64,000 nt of DNA from Stenotrophomonas sp. SAU14A_NAIMI4_8 (GCF_003086695.1 NZ_CP025999.1:794820-858819); one strand, 5' to 3'; numbered from the stretch's first letter, positions 53,124-62,573 are shown. Program-made: numbers and translations. The notes: generated by a model not told the origin, from the letters alone.

Positions 53124-53129
53124 TATAAT
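53124..53129 (+). promoter_or_regulatory. Consensus -10 box upstream of kinase gene
   Basis: TATAAT lies 27 bases before the kinase ATG; the -35 region is poor. The 150-base gap and this box suggest the kinase has its own promoter in addition to any read-through from the regulator gene. Confidence 0.45.
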
Positions 53130-53155
53130 CGCAGCGCTTCGACCGGGACCCCGCA

Positions 53156-54427
53156 ATGCCGCACGGCCTGCCGCGCAAGATCCGCATCGTTTTCATCCTG
53201 CAGGCCGTGCTGGCCAGCCTGGGCATCCTGCTGGGTGCCTGGCTGGTGGCGCTGGTGATCAAGCACAGTCTGGTGGGCGCGGCCCTGCGCGAAGAGGCCT
53301 CCTACTACTGGACCCTGTACGCGGCCTCGCCGGCACAACCGCCGCCCAACACCCAGAACATCCGCGGTTACCTGCTGGAACGCGGTCAGTCCAGCCTGTC
53401 GCTGCCGGCCAACCTGCGCGCGCTGGAGCCGGGCTTCCACGAACTGCCCGGCGATGACCAGCTGGTGCTGGTGGACGCGCGGCCCGAGGGGCGCCTGTAC
53501 CTGGTGTTCCTGCGTTCGCGCGCGGAAATGCTGGCGTTCTGGTTCGGCATCGTGCCGGTGCTGCTGACCCTGCTGGCCGTGTACGGCGCCAGCTGGGTGA
53601 CCTACCGCGCCTCCAAACGCCTGGTCTCGCCGGTCAACTGGCTGGCCCGGCGCGTCTCGCGCTGGGACCCGGGGCATCCGGAAGCGGCCGACCTGGAGCC
53701 GGACAAGCTGCCGGCGGACATGCAGGGCGAGACGCGGCAGCTGGCCGCGGCACTGCATTCGCTGGCCAGCCGGGTCAGCGACCACGTGGCCCGCGAGCGC
53801 AACTTCACTCGTGATGCCAGCCACGAACTGCGCACGCCGCTGACGGTGATCCGCGTGGCCAGTGACATGGCGCTGGCCGATGACGGCCTGGAACCGCGCC
53901 TGCGCCGCAGCCTGCAGCGCATCCAGCGCGCCGGGCGTGACATGGAAGCGGTGATCGACGCATTCCTGATCCTGGCCCGTGAGGCCGACATCGAACCGCA
54001 GATCGAACTGTTCGATGTGAACGAGGTGGTGCGCTACGAAGTGGACAACGCGCGCGAACTGCTGGGCAACCGCGCGGTCAGCATCGCCCTGCACAGTGCC
54101 GAACCGGTGCAGCTGCACGCCCCGCCGCGGGTGCTGCAGGTGGTGGTCAGCAACCTGGTGCGCAATGCCTGCAACTACACCGACGAAGGGCGCATCGACG
54201 TGGACGTGCTGGACGACCGGGTGGTGGTGCGCGATACCGGCATCGGCATGTCCGAAGAGGCGCTGGCGCGGGCATTCGAGCCGTTCTACCGCGCCGAACC
54301 GGACCGCCCGCAGGGCACCGGCCTGGGCCTGTCGATCGTGCGCCGCCTGTGTGATCGCTTCGGCTGGAAGGTCAGCCTGGCCAGTGAGCCGGGCAAGGGC
54401 ACCGAAGCGACGGTCATCTTCCGCTGA
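53156..54427 (+). CDS. Sensor histidine kinase
   Basis: 423 residues. Helices at about 10-37 and 123-147 enclose a short periplasmic sensor of about 90 residues. After a HAMP-like linker comes the dimerisation box FTRDASHELRTPLTVIR (His near 223), the N box NLVRNACNYTDEG, and the D, F and G regions VVRDTGIGMSEEAL, FEPFYRA and GTGLGLSIVRRL. It would phosphorylate the OmpR-type regulator upstream. The short sensor and a Pro/Gln-rich patch (AQPPPNTQN) give no ligand. Confidence 0.94.
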   Translation: MPHGLPRKIRIVFILQAVLASLGILLGAWLVALVIKHSLVGAALREEASYYWTLYAASPAQPPPNTQNIRGYLLERGQSSLSLPANLRALEPGFHELPGDDQLVLVDARPEGRLYLVFLRSRAEMLAFWFGIVPVLLTLLAVYGASWVTYRASKRLVSPVNWLARRVSRWDPGHPEAADLEPDKLPADMQGETRQLAAALHSLASRVSDHVARERNFTRDASHELRTPLTVIRVASDMALADDGLEPRLRRSLQRIQRAGRDMEAVIDAFLILAREADIEPQIELFDVNEVVRYEVDNARELLGNRAVSIALHSAEPVQLHAPPRVLQVVVSNLVRNACNYTDEGRIDVDVLDDRVVVRDTGIGMSEEALARAFEPFYRAEPDRPQGTGLGLSIVRRLCDRFGWKVSLASEPGKGTEATVIFR

Positions 54428-54437
54428 CGCTGCGCCG

Positions 54438-54512
54438 GGGTCGGATCCCGTTGCCGCGCAACGGGCGCTGACCCCACGCCCGATCCCGGTAGATCCACGC
54501 CATGCGTGGATG
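54438..54512. repeat. GGGGTCGGATCC palindrome and GTAG repeat
   Basis: A GGGGTCGGATCC...GCTGACCCC dyad (54438-54476) is followed by GTAGATCCACGCCATGCGTGGATG (54489-54512). The same two families lie next to each other in the 137-bp array, in the same relative order. Confidence 0.82.
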
Positions 54513-54554
54513 GGAGGGCGGCAGCGCCGGGCCATGCCCGGCGTCCGCAATGGC

Positions 54555-55256
54555 TCAGTTGCAGTTGACCTTCGGTGCCAGCGCCTTGGTCCAGATCGCG
54601 TACCCGGCCGGGGTCATGTGCAGCATGTCCTCGCGGAACAGCTTCGCATCGGGCTGGCCATCGGCACCCAGCATGGGGGTGTAGATGTCGGTGTAGCCGG
54701 TGTTGGGCAGCTTCGCCAGCGCGGCCTTGATCTGCGCGTTGGCTTCGTTGATCGCCGGCAGCAGGTGCGCACGCGACGGGCTGGGCTTGATCGACAGGTA
54801 TTCCACCTTCGTCTTCGGCAGGTCGCGGTGCACGCGCTGCACGAAGGCCACCACGTCGTCGCGCACCTGGCTGGCGCTGCGGCCGCTGTTCAGATCATTG
54901 TCGCCGGCATAGAAGAACACCTTGCACGGCGCATAGGGCACCACGATGCGGTCGGCGTACCAGGTGCTGTCGCGCACTTCCGAACCGCCGAAGCCGCGAT
55001 TGAACACCGGCTGGGTGGGGAAGTCGCGGGCCAGGGTGTCCCACATGCGGATGGACGAGCTGCCGATGAACTCGATGCCACCGCGCGGCGGCGGCGAGGT
55101 GCGGTCGGTCTGGGCGAAGGCGGCCATGTCGCCGGCCCAGGCCACGTTGGACACCTGGTCGGGCACGGACGGCGATGCCGGCGGGCTGAGCGCCTGCGCC
55201 AGCGGTGCGGCAGTCAGCAGGCCCAGCATCAGCAGGCAGGTACGGCGACGGGTCAT
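54555..55256 (-). CDS. Exported SGNH/GDSL-type hydrolase
   Basis: 233 residues from MTRRRTCLLMLGLLTAAPLAQALS, a signal peptide; GGAG is six bases before the ATG. The SGNH pattern is IEFIGSSSIRMWDTL (Ser), VFNRGFGGSEVRD (Gly), YAGDNDLNSGR (Asn) and a final DMLHMTPAGYAIW (Asp-His). Such enzymes cut esters, often acetyl groups on polysaccharide or lipid. The substrate is unknown. It converges on the histidine kinase gene. Confidence 0.9.
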   Translation of the reverse strand: MTRRRTCLLMLGLLTAAPLAQALSPPASPSVPDQVSNVAWAGDMAAFAQTDRTSPPPRGGIEFIGSSSIRMWDTLARDFPTQPVFNRGFGGSEVRDSTWYADRIVVPYAPCKVFFYAGDNDLNSGRSASQVRDDVVAFVQRVHRDLPKTKVEYLSIKPSPSRAHLLPAINEANAQIKAALAKLPNTGYTDIYTPMLGADGQPDAKLFREDMLHMTPAGYAIWTKALAPKVNCN

Positions 55257-55469
55257 CGGGCTCTCCAGCGCAACAATAAGGACGTTCATCATAGGAGCTG
55301 GGCCGGCAGGCCGCTTGTCCCTGTCAGGTGGCGCACGGCCGGGGCCGGGGTGCCACGGCGGCCCTTGTGGCAAAATGGGCGCCATCTGCCCCTCCCTGTG
55401 CCTTCATGATCTCCTGCCGTGCGTCTGAGCGGTCGCTGCGCCGCGCTCCTGTTGCTGGACCCCTCGCCC

Positions 55470-55865
55470 GTGGCTGACAACTTCGGCCACATGCCCCGCG
55501 GCCCGCGCCGCATCTTCCAGGCCGCCCGTTGGTCCTGGCAGGGCCTGCGCGCCGCCTGGCTGCACGAATCCTCGTTCCGCCTGGAGGTCTACCTGCTGGT
55601 ACTGCTGGCGCCGTTGGCGCTGTGGCTGGGCCAGACCCCGGTGGAGCGCGCGCTGCTGATCGGCTCGATGCTGCTGGTGCTGGCCATGGAGCTGGCCAAT
55701 TCGGCCATCGAAGCGGTGATCGAGCGCTATGGCGCGGAGATCCACGAGCTGGCCGGCCGCGCCAAGGACATGGGCTCGGCGGCGGTGTTCGTGCTGATGA
55801 TGAACGTACTGCTGTGCTGGGCCCTGGTCGTGGTGCCGCACCTGCTGGCCGGCACCTACGGCTGA
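55470..55865 (+). CDS. dgkA: Diacylglycerol kinase
   Basis: 131 residues if it starts at the GTG (VADNFGHMPRGPRRIFQAA), which aligns with the E. coli N-terminus MANN...; the internal ATG at 55491 gives 124 residues. The family pattern is WSWQGLRAAWLHESSFRLEVYLL, then ELANSAIEAVIER(Y)GAEIHELAGRAKDMGSAAVF with the catalytic and Mg-binding Glu and Asp residues. Three transmembrane helices. It phosphorylates membrane diacylglycerol to phosphatidic acid, recycling lipid released by periplasmic glucan or LPS modification. A TerC gene follows by 33 bases on the same strand. Confidence 0.94.
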   Translation: MADNFGHMPRGPRRIFQAARWSWQGLRAAWLHESSFRLEVYLLVLLAPLALWLGQTPVERALLIGSMLLVLAMELANSAIEAVIERYGAEIHELAGRAKDMGSAAVFVLMMNVLLCWALVVVPHLLAGTYG

Positions 55866-55898
55866 ACCTCCCATTCCCCACTGCCTTGAAGAGTTTCC

Positions 55899-56648
55899 AT
55901 GTCCTTTGAGTTCCTCGCCGACCCCAATGCCTGGGTGACCCTGTTCACTCTGAGCGCGCTGGAAATCGTGCTCGGCATCGACAACCTGGTGTTCATCTCC
56001 ATCGCCGTCAGCAAGCTGCCGGAAGAGCGCCGCCCGTTCGCCCGCAAGCTCGGCATCGCCGTGGCCTGCATCACCCGCATCCTGCTGCTGGTGTCGCTGG
56101 CCTACCTGGCGCACATGTCGGCCAACCTGTTCAACGTGGCCGGCATGGGCATTTCCATCCGCGACCTGGTGCTGATCGTCGGTGGCCTGTTCCTGATCAT
56201 CAAGGGCTACCTGGAGATCAAGGAACTGATCACCGGTGGCGACGATGAAAACCCTGCCACCAGCAAGGCTTCGGGCGTGTTCGGCATGGTCATCCTGCAG
56301 ATCGCGATCATCGACATCGTGTTCTCGCTGGACTCGGTCATCACCGCGGTCGGCATTGCCGACCACATTCCGGTGATGGTGGCCGCGATCCTGCTGTCGG
56401 TCATGGTGATGCTGCTGGCCGCCAACCCGCTGGGCCGCTTCATCGACGCCAATCCGACCGTGAAGATGCTGGCGCTGGCCTTCATCCTGCTGATCGGTGC
56501 GGTGCTGATCCTGGACGGCCTGGACGTGCACGTGCCCAAGCCCTACATCTACGCCGCGATGGGCTTCTCGGTGCTGGTGGAGTGGCTGAACCTGCTGATG
56601 CGCCGCCGCGCACGCGAACACCACGTGCCGGGCGCCGGCGACTGGTAA
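55899..56648 (+). CDS. TerC family membrane protein
   Basis: 249 residues with about seven helices. TerC features: LSALEIVLGIDNLVFISIAV, ITRILLLVSLAYLAHM, and a second Asp-rich repeat IIDIVFSLDSVITAVGIADH. The conserved Asp residues in the helices suggest metal-ion transport; related proteins export manganese or load metal on secreted enzymes. It is probably co-transcribed with dgkA and followed by a terminator. No manganese riboswitch is present in the 33-base gap. Confidence 0.93.
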   Translation: MSFEFLADPNAWVTLFTLSALEIVLGIDNLVFISIAVSKLPEERRPFARKLGIAVACITRILLLVSLAYLAHMSANLFNVAGMGISIRDLVLIVGGLFLIIKGYLEIKELITGGDDENPATSKASGVFGMVILQIAIIDIVFSLDSVITAVGIADHIPVMVAAILLSVMVMLLAANPLGRFIDANPTVKMLALAFILLIGAVLILDGLDVHVPKPYIYAAMGFSVLVEWLNLLMRRRAREHHVPGAGDW

Positions 56649-56660
56649 GCACGTTTCCTG

Positions 56661-56685
56661 GAACCCCCGGCCTGGCCGGGGGTTC
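56661..56685 (+). terminator. Terminator hairpin after TerC gene
   Basis: GAACCCCCGGCC-T-GGCCGGGGGTTC is a perfect long stem 12 bases after the stop codon. The tail TGCGTTCT is a weak T tract. Confidence 0.75.
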
Positions 56686-56810
56686 TGCGTTCTGGGGGAT
56701 CTGTGAACCGGGGTCAACACTGTTTCCCCGCCACGGGGCTTAATCCGGCCGGGCAAAGCGCGCACCCTGTGCGCTTCTTTTCACAGGCCTGCCCCACGCA
56801 GGAAACGTCC

Positions 56811-57971
56811 ATGAACTCCAGAGCCGCCTTGCTGGCCCTTGCCGTCGGCGCCTTCGCCATCGGCACCACCGAATTCGCGCCCATGGGCCTGCTGCCGGTC
56901 ATCGCCGACGGCGTGGGCGTGGGCATCCCCACCGCCGGCATGTTGATCACTGCCTACGCGGTGGGCGTGATGCTGGGCGCGCCGGTGATGACCCTGCTGA
57001 TGGGGCGCTTCGGCAAGCGCACCGCGCTGATGCTGCTGATGTCGATCTTCGTGGTCGGCAACCTGTTGTCGGCGCTGGCGCCGAACTATGGCCTGCTGCT
57101 GCTGTCGCGGCTGGTCACCAGCCTCAACCACGGCGCGTTCTTCGGCATCGGCGCGGTGGTGGCCGCCAGCCTGGTGCCGAAGGACAAGCAGGCCGCGGCT
57201 GTGGCCACCATGTTCATGGGCCTGACCATCGCCAACATCGGCGGCGTGCCGCTGGCCACCTGGGCCGGGCAGCAGCTGGGCTGGCGCCTGTCCTTTGCCG
57301 GTACGGCGGTGCTGGGCGTGGTGGCGATCACCGCGCTGGGCTTGGCCCTGCCGGCTTCGGCACCGGGCCCGCGCCCGGACGTGCGCCGTGAACTGAAGGC
57401 GATCATGCAGCCGCAGGTGCTGCTGGCGATGGCCACCACGGTGCTGGGCGCCGGTGCGATGTTCACCCTGTACACCTATGTAGCGCCGGTGCTGACCGAG
57501 CTGACCGGTGCCTCCAACGCGTTCATCGCGGTGTCGCTGGCGCTGGTGGGCATCGGCTTCACCGTGGGCAATGGCATTGGCGGGCGCCTGGCCGACTGGT
57601 CGCTGGATGGCGCCACGCGCATCCTGCTGGCGGTGCTGGCCCTGTTGATGCTGGTGCTGCCGCTGGCATTCATGAGCCACGCCACCGCTGCGGTGGGGCT
57701 GCTGCTGTTCGGTGCGGCCACCTTCGCCATCGTCCCGCCGCTGCAGATACGGGTGATGCAGGCGGCGACCGAGGCGCCGGGCCTGGCCTCGTCCATCAAC
57801 GTGGGTGCGTTCAACCTGGGCAATGCGCTGGGTGCCGCGCTGGGCGGGGCGGTGATCAGCCTGGGCCTGGGCTATGCGGCCATTCCGGTGGCCGGTGGTC
57901 TGCTGGCCGCTGCTGCGCTGGTGCTGGCGTGGTGGGGGCGGGTACGCGCCCCGGCCGCCGAAGCCTGCTGA
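56811..57971 (+). CDS. MFS transporter (DHA1, YdhP/AraJ-like)
   Basis: 386 residues, 12 predicted helices. The start MNSRAALLALAVGAFAIGTTEFAPMGLLP and loop motif LLMGRFGKRTALMLLM place it in the DHA1 drug/sugar exporter group; the segment GTTEFAPMGLLPVIA is typical of the YdhP/AraJ branch. It should be an inner-membrane proton antiporter; the substrate is not known. The start is set at the ATG at 56811 following AGGAAA. The last ~23 bases of the gene (encoding PAAEAC-stop) are the left end of a sequence duplicated 317 bases downstream. Confidence 0.9.
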   Translation: MNSRAALLALAVGAFAIGTTEFAPMGLLPVIADGVGVGIPTAGMLITAYAVGVMLGAPVMTLLMGRFGKRTALMLLMSIFVVGNLLSALAPNYGLLLLSRLVTSLNHGAFFGIGAVVAASLVPKDKQAAAVATMFMGLTIANIGGVPLATWAGQQLGWRLSFAGTAVLGVVAITALGLALPASAPGPRPDVRRELKAIMQPQVLLAMATTVLGAGAMFTLYTYVAPVLTELTGASNAFIAVSLALVGIGFTVGNGIGGRLADWSLDGATRILLAVLALLMLVLPLAFMSHATAAVGLLLFGAATFAIVPPLQIRVMQAATEAPGLASSINVGAFNLGNALGAALGGAVISLGLGYAAIPVAGGLLAAAALVLAWWGRVRAPAAEAC

Positions 57972-58250
57972 GGGGGTGGGTTCCGGCAGGGCCTGCAGCC
58001 CTGCACCCGCCGAATCAACGTCAACGTCAAAAGCTGGCATTCCGTGGGATGGCGGGGTGGGTCCGGTCGAGGGGGACGCTGCAAGTACGTCCCTGTAAGC
58101 TCGGTCGCCGCATCCATGCGGCTCACGCCCCCTCAACCGGACCCACCCCGCCTTCGACAGTTTCCCGCCGTCTGCCGGAACGGCATCCCGCTTGGGTGCG
58201 TGTCGACCTCCCGCTCTGGTAGGTGTCGACCTTGGTCGACACGAATTCCT
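57949..58250. repeat. Long palindromic element, copy 1 of a tandem duplication
   Basis: About 300 bases, repeated at 58266-58568 with only three or so substitutions. Inside is a long dyad, GGCGGGGTGGGTCCGGTCGAGGGGG against CCCCCTCAACCGGACCCACCCCGCC (about 58053-58157), and a GTAGGTGTCGACCTTGGTCGACAC element. The left end overlaps the MFS stop. Frames through it encode repeat peptides only. Confidence 0.88.
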
Positions 58251-58265
58251 GGCGGCCGCCACGTT

Positions 58266-58568
58266 CCCCGGCCGCCGAAGCCTGCTGAGGGGGTGGGTTC
58301 CGGCAGGGCTTGCAGCCCTGCACCCGCCGAATCAACGTCAACGTCAAAAGCTGGCATTCCGTGGGATGGCGGGGTGGGTCCGGTCGAGGGGGACGCTGCA
58401 AGTACGTCCCTGTAAGCTCGGTCGCCGCATCCATGCGGCTCACGCCCCCTCAACCGGACCCACCCCGCCTTCGACAGTTTCCCGCCGTCTGTCGGAACAG
58501 CATCCCGCTTGGGTGCGTGTCGACCTCCCGCTCTGGTAGGTGTCGACCTTGGTCGACACGAATGCCTG
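58266..58568. repeat. Long palindromic element, copy 2 of a tandem duplication
   Basis: Second copy at a 317-base offset. It carries a non-coding duplicate of the MFS 3' end (CCGCCGAAGCCTGCTGA) followed by the same long dyad and GTAG element. Substitutions include GGGCTTGC for GGGCCTGC and TGTCGGAACAG for TGCCGGAACGG. Confidence 0.88.
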
Positions 58569-58846
58569 AAGCATGGGCTTCTGCTTCTGCTCTTTCTTTT
58601 GATCTTCCCGCGGTGCGCAGGAAACCGTACGAGGCCGGGCAGGTGGGCGTGGCGGGGGTATCCGCGCCATGGATGGCGCGGCTAAGCCTCCAAGGACGGA
58701 TTCACGGCGTCCCCCGCCATGCCCACCCGCCCGGACTACCCCGACGATCGATGAGCACCACCACCGCGGAGGGGGCGGCGCCCGATGGCCGATCTTTCAC
58801 CGCGTCCGTGGCATGCTCGGCACATCGTCCACCCGGAATCGCCACC
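58569..58846. other. Intergenic region upstream of the LemA gene
   Basis: About 280 bases between the duplicated element and the LemA gene. I see no gene, no strong hairpin and no clear promoter here; the promoter of the LemA-TPM operon should lie in its 3' part. Confidence 0.4.
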
Positions 58847-59467
58847 ATGCGCCTGCTCACCCGTGTCCTGCCCCTGCTGCTGCTGGCCGGCCTGCTCTCC
58901 GGCTGCGGCTACAACACCATCCAGCAGAAGGACGAGGCCGTGAAGGCCAGCTGGTCCGAAGTGCTGAACCAGTACAAGCGCCGCGCCGATCTGGTGCCCA
59001 ACCTGGTGCAGACCGTGAAAGGCTTTGCCAGCCAGGAAGAGCGCGTGCTGACCGAAGTCACCAACGCCCGCTCGCGGGTCGGCCAGATCAACGTCAACGC
59101 CGATGACGAAGCCTCGCTCAAGCAGTTCCAGCAGGCGCAGGGCGAGCTGGGCAGTGCGCTGTCGCGGCTGCTGGTGGTCACCGAAAACTATCCGGTGCTG
59201 AAGTCAGATGCCAACTTCCGCGACCTGCAGGCGCAGCTGGAAGGCACCGAAAACCGCATCACCGTCGCCCGTGGCCGCTACATCCAGCAGGTGCAGGACT
59301 ACAACACCTACATCCGCTCGTTCCCGCAGCTGATCACCGCCAAGATCTTCGGCTACCAGCCCAAGCCGAACTTCAGCGTGGAAAACGAGGCGCAGATTTC
59401 CAACGCGCCGGCGGTCGATTTCGGCAACGCGCCGCAGCAGCCGCCGGCAGCGCAGCCGGCGAACTGA
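58847..59467 (+). CDS. lemA: LemA family lipoprotein
   Basis: 206 residues from MRLLTRVLPLLLLAGLLSGCGYNTIQQKDE. The lipobox LLSGC gives a lipid-anchored envelope protein. Hallmarks of LemA: GYNTIQQKDEAVKASWSEVLNQYKRRADLVPNLV and TVKGFASQE, followed by helices of a four-helix bundle and FPQLITAKIFGYQPKPNF. LemA proteins occur next to TPM-domain proteins, as here; their biochemical role is not settled. It is the first gene of a three-gene run with a 3-base gap to the next. Confidence 0.95.
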   Translation: MRLLTRVLPLLLLAGLLSGCGYNTIQQKDEAVKASWSEVLNQYKRRADLVPNLVQTVKGFASQEERVLTEVTNARSRVGQINVNADDEASLKQFQQAQGELGSALSRLLVVTENYPVLKSDANFRDLQAQLEGTENRITVARGRYIQQVQDYNTYIRSFPQLITAKIFGYQPKPNFSVENEAQISNAPAVDFGNAPQQPPAAQPAN

Positions 59468-59470
59468 TCC

Positions 59471-60349
59471 ATGCGCCTGCTCACCGCGCTGCTGGCCCTG
59501 CTGCTGTGGCTGCCGCTGGCCGCGCAGGCGCAGCAGCTGGCGCCGATTCCGGCGCTGGATTCGCCGGTGGTCGACACCACCGGCACCCTGGATGCCACGC
59601 AGAAGCAGGCACTGGTGCAGCAGGCGCTGGCGCTGCAGCAGCGCAAGGGCAGCCAGCTGCAGGTGCTGGTGGTGCCCAGCACCCAGCCCGAGGACATCGC
59701 GCAGTACACCACCCGTGTGTTCGATCAATGGCAGATCGGCCGCAAGGGCGTCGATGACGGCGTGCTGCTGGTGGTGGCCAAGGACGATCGGCGGGTGCGC
59801 ATCGAACCGGGCTATGGGCTGGAGGGCGCCATTCCCGATGCCATTGCCAACCGTGTCATCCAGGAATACCTGGTGCCGCGTTTCCGTGCCGGCGACTACG
59901 CCGGCGGCATCACCGAAGCGACCGCGATGCTGGTCAAGCTGATCGATGGCGAGGCCCTGCCAGCGCCGGTCAGCAGCCAGCGCGGCGCTGACAGCGGCGA
60001 CGGCGGCGATACCTGGGCGCTGGCGCTGTTCATCGGCGTATTTGCCGGCAGCATCCTGCGCGGGGTGTTCTCGCGGGTGCCGCGACCGCTGCGGGGCCTG
60101 CTGGGCGGTGGCGGCGCCGCGCTGGCGGCCTTCCTGTTCACCTCCACGCTGCTGGCCAGTGGCCTGGCCGGTATCGTCGGCCTGATCGTGGCCATGCTTT
60201 CGGGCCACCCCGGCCGCTTCGCCGGTGGCGGTGGCTGGGGCGGTGGCAGTTGGGGCGGCGGTGGCGGCGGTGGTTTCGGCGGTGGTGGCGGCAGCTGGGG
60301 CGGCGGCGGTGGCCGTTCCGGTGGCGGTGGCGCTTCGGGGGGCTGGTGA
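59471..60349 (+). CDS. TPM-domain protein, YgcG type
   Basis: 292 residues. A signal peptide ends near LAAQA. The TPM domain (about 30-160) shows VVDTTGTLDATQKQAL, LVVPSTQPEDIAQYTTRVFDQWQIG, DDGVLLVVAKDDRRVRIEPGYGLEGAIPDA. Two hydrophobic segments (about 180-235) anchor it, and the C-terminus is almost only Gly, Ser and Trp (GGGGWGGGSWGGG...), a known feature of the YgcG family. TPM domains were named from a plant photosystem factor and may act as phosphatases or in membrane assembly. The stop overlaps the next start (TGATG). Confidence 0.93.
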   Translation: MRLLTALLALLLWLPLAAQAQQLAPIPALDSPVVDTTGTLDATQKQALVQQALALQQRKGSQLQVLVVPSTQPEDIAQYTTRVFDQWQIGRKGVDDGVLLVVAKDDRRVRIEPGYGLEGAIPDAIANRVIQEYLVPRFRAGDYAGGITEATAMLVKLIDGEALPAPVSSQRGADSGDGGDTWALALFIGVFAGSILRGVFSRVPRPLRGLLGGGGAALAAFLFTSTLLASGLAGIVGLIVAMLSGHPGRFAGGGGWGGGSWGGGGGGGFGGGGGSWGGGGGRSGGGGASGGW

Positions 60350-60843
60350 TGATCAGGCGTATCGGGCGGCACCTTTTTTCCCCGTCGCTGCGGCGGGCGT
60401 TCCCGCCGGCGGCGCTGCAGGCGATCACCGAGGCCATCGCCAGTGGTGAACAGCGCCACGGCGGCCAGGTCATGTTCGCGGTGGAAGCCGATCTGCCCCT
60501 GCACGCGCTGTGGCGGCGGGTGACCCCGCGGCAGGCGGCCGAGCAGGCCTTCGCCCAGCTGCGCACCTGGGATACCGCGCACAATAACGGCGTGCTGATC
60601 TACCTGCTGCTGGCCGACCATGCCATCGAGATCGTGGCCGACCGCGGCCTGCACGGCCGGGTCAGCCCGGCGCAATGGCAGCGCATCTGCACCCATCTGC
60701 GCGAAGGGCTGCGCGGCAGCGAACCGGTGCAGGCCCTGCGCGATGCCATCGATGAAGTCTCCGGGCTGCTGGCCGGGCACTTTCCGCCCGGTTCGGGGTC
60801 CCACGATGACGGGCTGCCCAACACCCCGCAGCTGCTTGGTTGA
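60349..60843 (+). CDS. Second TPM-domain protein, truncated type
   Basis: 164 residues from MIRRIGRHLFSPSLRRAFPPAALQAI, sharing one base with the previous stop. It has no signal peptide. It carries the same TPM features: RTWDTAHNNGVLIYLLLADHAIEIVADRGLHGRVSPAQW. The pair of full-length and short TPM proteins behind a LemA gene is a recurrent operon. Its role is unknown. Confidence 0.9.
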   Translation: MIRRIGRHLFSPSLRRAFPPAALQAITEAIASGEQRHGGQVMFAVEADLPLHALWRRVTPRQAAEQAFAQLRTWDTAHNNGVLIYLLLADHAIEIVADRGLHGRVSPAQWQRICTHLREGLRGSEPVQALRDAIDEVSGLLAGHFPPGSGSHDDGLPNTPQLLG

Positions 60844-60894
60844 GCCGCGGCGGCGCTGGCCCGAGAATAGGCGTTCACCTGCAAGGCACCTTCC

Positions 60895-61782
60895 ATGATC
60901 TATTTCCACGATATCGACCCCATTGCCCTTTCGCTGGGGCCGATCAAGGTGCACTGGTACGGCATCATGTACCTGCTGGGCTTCACTGCAGCCTGGCTGC
61001 TGGGGCGCAAGCGCATCGCGCAGGGGCGCCTGCCGGGCGTCGATGCCAACGGTTTTTCCGACCTGCTGTTCTACGCCATGCTGGGCGTTGTGCTGGGCGG
61101 GCGCATCGGCTACATGCTGTTCTATGCACTGGGCGATTTCCTGTCCAACCCGGTGCTGCTGTTCAAGGTATGGGACGGTGGCATGAGCTTCCACGGCGGC
61201 CTGCTGGGCGTGGTGGTGGCGTGCTGGTGGTGGTCGCGCAAGCAGCGCCTGCACCTGTTCGACACGATCGATTTCATGGCGCCGCTGGTGCCGATCGGCC
61301 TGGCACTGGGGCGGGTGGGCAACTTCATCGGCGCCGAGCTGTGGGGCAAGTACACCGACGGCACCTGGGGCGTGGTGTTCCCTTCGGGCCTGCCGGCACC
61401 GCTGAACCAGCTGGATGCGGCCACGCTGAAGGCACAGTTCGCTACCGGTGCGCTGAACCCCTACGCGCGCCATCCCTCGCAGCTGTATGAAGCGGCGCTG
61501 GAAGGCGTGGTGATGTTCACCGTGCTGTGGATGGTGTCGGCCAAGCCGCGCCACCGCTACCTGGTGTCGGGCCTGTTCGCACTGATGTACGGCATCTTCC
61601 GCTTCGGCCTGGAGTTCGTGCGCATGCCCGACAACGGGGTCTACATCGCTTTCGGCTGGCTGACCAAGGGCCAGCTGCTGAGCCTGCCGCTGGTGGCGCT
61701 GGGCCTGGTGCTGCTGGCACTGTCGCGCCGCGCACCGGTGCTGCAGCCGCAGCCGCTGGTGGTGGCGGAGGGCAAGGCATGA
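60895..61782 (+). CDS. lgt: Prolipoprotein diacylglyceryl transferase
   Basis: 295 residues with seven helices. It transfers diacylglycerol from phosphatidylglycerol to the lipobox Cys of prolipoproteins, the first step in making lipoproteins such as the three seen in this window. Lgt features: [50 protein letters not shown] (Lgt signature) and HPSQLYEA. The stop overlaps the thyA start by four bases. Lgt-thyA is a conserved gammaproteobacterial pair. Confidence 0.97.
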   Translation: MIYFHDIDPIALSLGPIKVHWYGIMYLLGFTAAWLLGRKRIAQGRLPGVDANGFSDLLFYAMLGVVLGGRIGYMLFYALGDFLSNPVLLFKVWDGGMSFHGGLLGVVVACWWWSRKQRLHLFDTIDFMAPLVPIGLALGRVGNFIGAELWGKYTDGTWGVVFPSGLPAPLNQLDAATLKAQFATGALNPYARHPSQLYEAALEGVVMFTVLWMVSAKPRHRYLVSGLFALMYGIFRFGLEFVRMPDNGVYIAFGWLTKGQLLSLPLVALGLVLLALSRRAPVLQPQPLVVAEGKA

Positions 61783-62573
61783 AGTCCTACCTGGACCTGC
61801 TTTCGCACGTGCTCGAACACGGTGCCGAGAAGAGCGACCGCACCGGCACCGGCACCCGCAGCGTGTTCGGCTGGCAGATGCGCTTCGATCTGAACGAAGG
61901 GTTCCCGCTGGTCACCACCAAGAAGCTGCACCTGCGCTCGATCATCCACGAGCTGCTGTGGTTCCTGAAGGGCGACACCAACATCGGCTACCTGAAGGAC
62001 AACCAGGTCCGCATCTGGGACGAGTGGGCCGACGCCAACGGCGATCTCGGCCCGGTCTACGGCAAGCAGTGGCGCAGCTGGGCCACCGCCGATGGCCGCG
62101 AGATCGACCAGATGCAGTGGCTGGTGGACGAGATCAAGCGCAATCCCGATTCGCGCCGGCTGGTGGTCAGTGCCTGGAACGTGGGCGAGCTTTCGCAGAT
62201 GGCGCTGATGCCATGCCACAACCTGTTCCAGTTCTACGTGGTGGACGGCAAGCTGAGCTGCCAGCTGTACCAGCGCAGCGGCGACATTTTCCTGGGCGTG
62301 CCGTTCAACATCGCCAGCTACGCGCTGCTGACCCACATGGTGGCGCAGGCCACGGGTCTGGGCGTGGGCGACTTCGTGCATACCCTGGGCGATGCCCATC
62401 TGTATTCGAACCACTACGAGCAGGCCCGTGAACAGCTGTCGCGTGAACCGCGCGCGCTGCCCAAGCTGTGGCTGAACCCCGCGGTGACCGACCTGTTCGG
62501 TTTCCAGTTCGACGACATCCGCATTGACGGCTACGACCCGCACCCGGCCATCAAGGCCCCGGTGGCGGTATGA
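61779..62573 (+). CDS. thyA: Thymidylate synthase
   Basis: 264 residues, the length of E. coli ThyA. It methylates dUMP to dTMP using methylene-THF, yielding dihydrofolate. Seen: [38 protein letters not shown], the active-site Cys in [38 protein letters not shown] and HLYSNH. It overlaps lgt upstream and the next orf downstream by four bases each (ATGA). The folA gene follows at about 580 bases to recycle dihydrofolate. Confidence 0.98.
   Translation: MKSYLDLLSHVLEHGAEKSDRTGTGTRSVFGWQMRFDLNEGFPLVTTKKLHLRSIIHELLWFLKGDTNIGYLKDNQVRIWDEWADANGDLGPVYGKQWRSWATADGREIDQMQWLVDEIKRNPDSRRLVVSAWNVGELSQMALMPCHNLFQFYVVDGKLSCQLYQRSGDIFLGVPFNIASYALLTHMVAQATGLGVGDFVHTLGDAHLYSNHYEQAREQLSREPRALPKLWLNPAVTDLFGFQFDDIRIDGYDPHPAIKAPVAV

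Noticed and set aside
57949..58568. Small proteins encoded in the duplicated element (for example frames coding GREPHGCGDRAYRDV)
   Set aside because: The frames coincide with the palindromic repeat, exist in several phases, and have no ribosome-binding site; they reflect repeat sequence.
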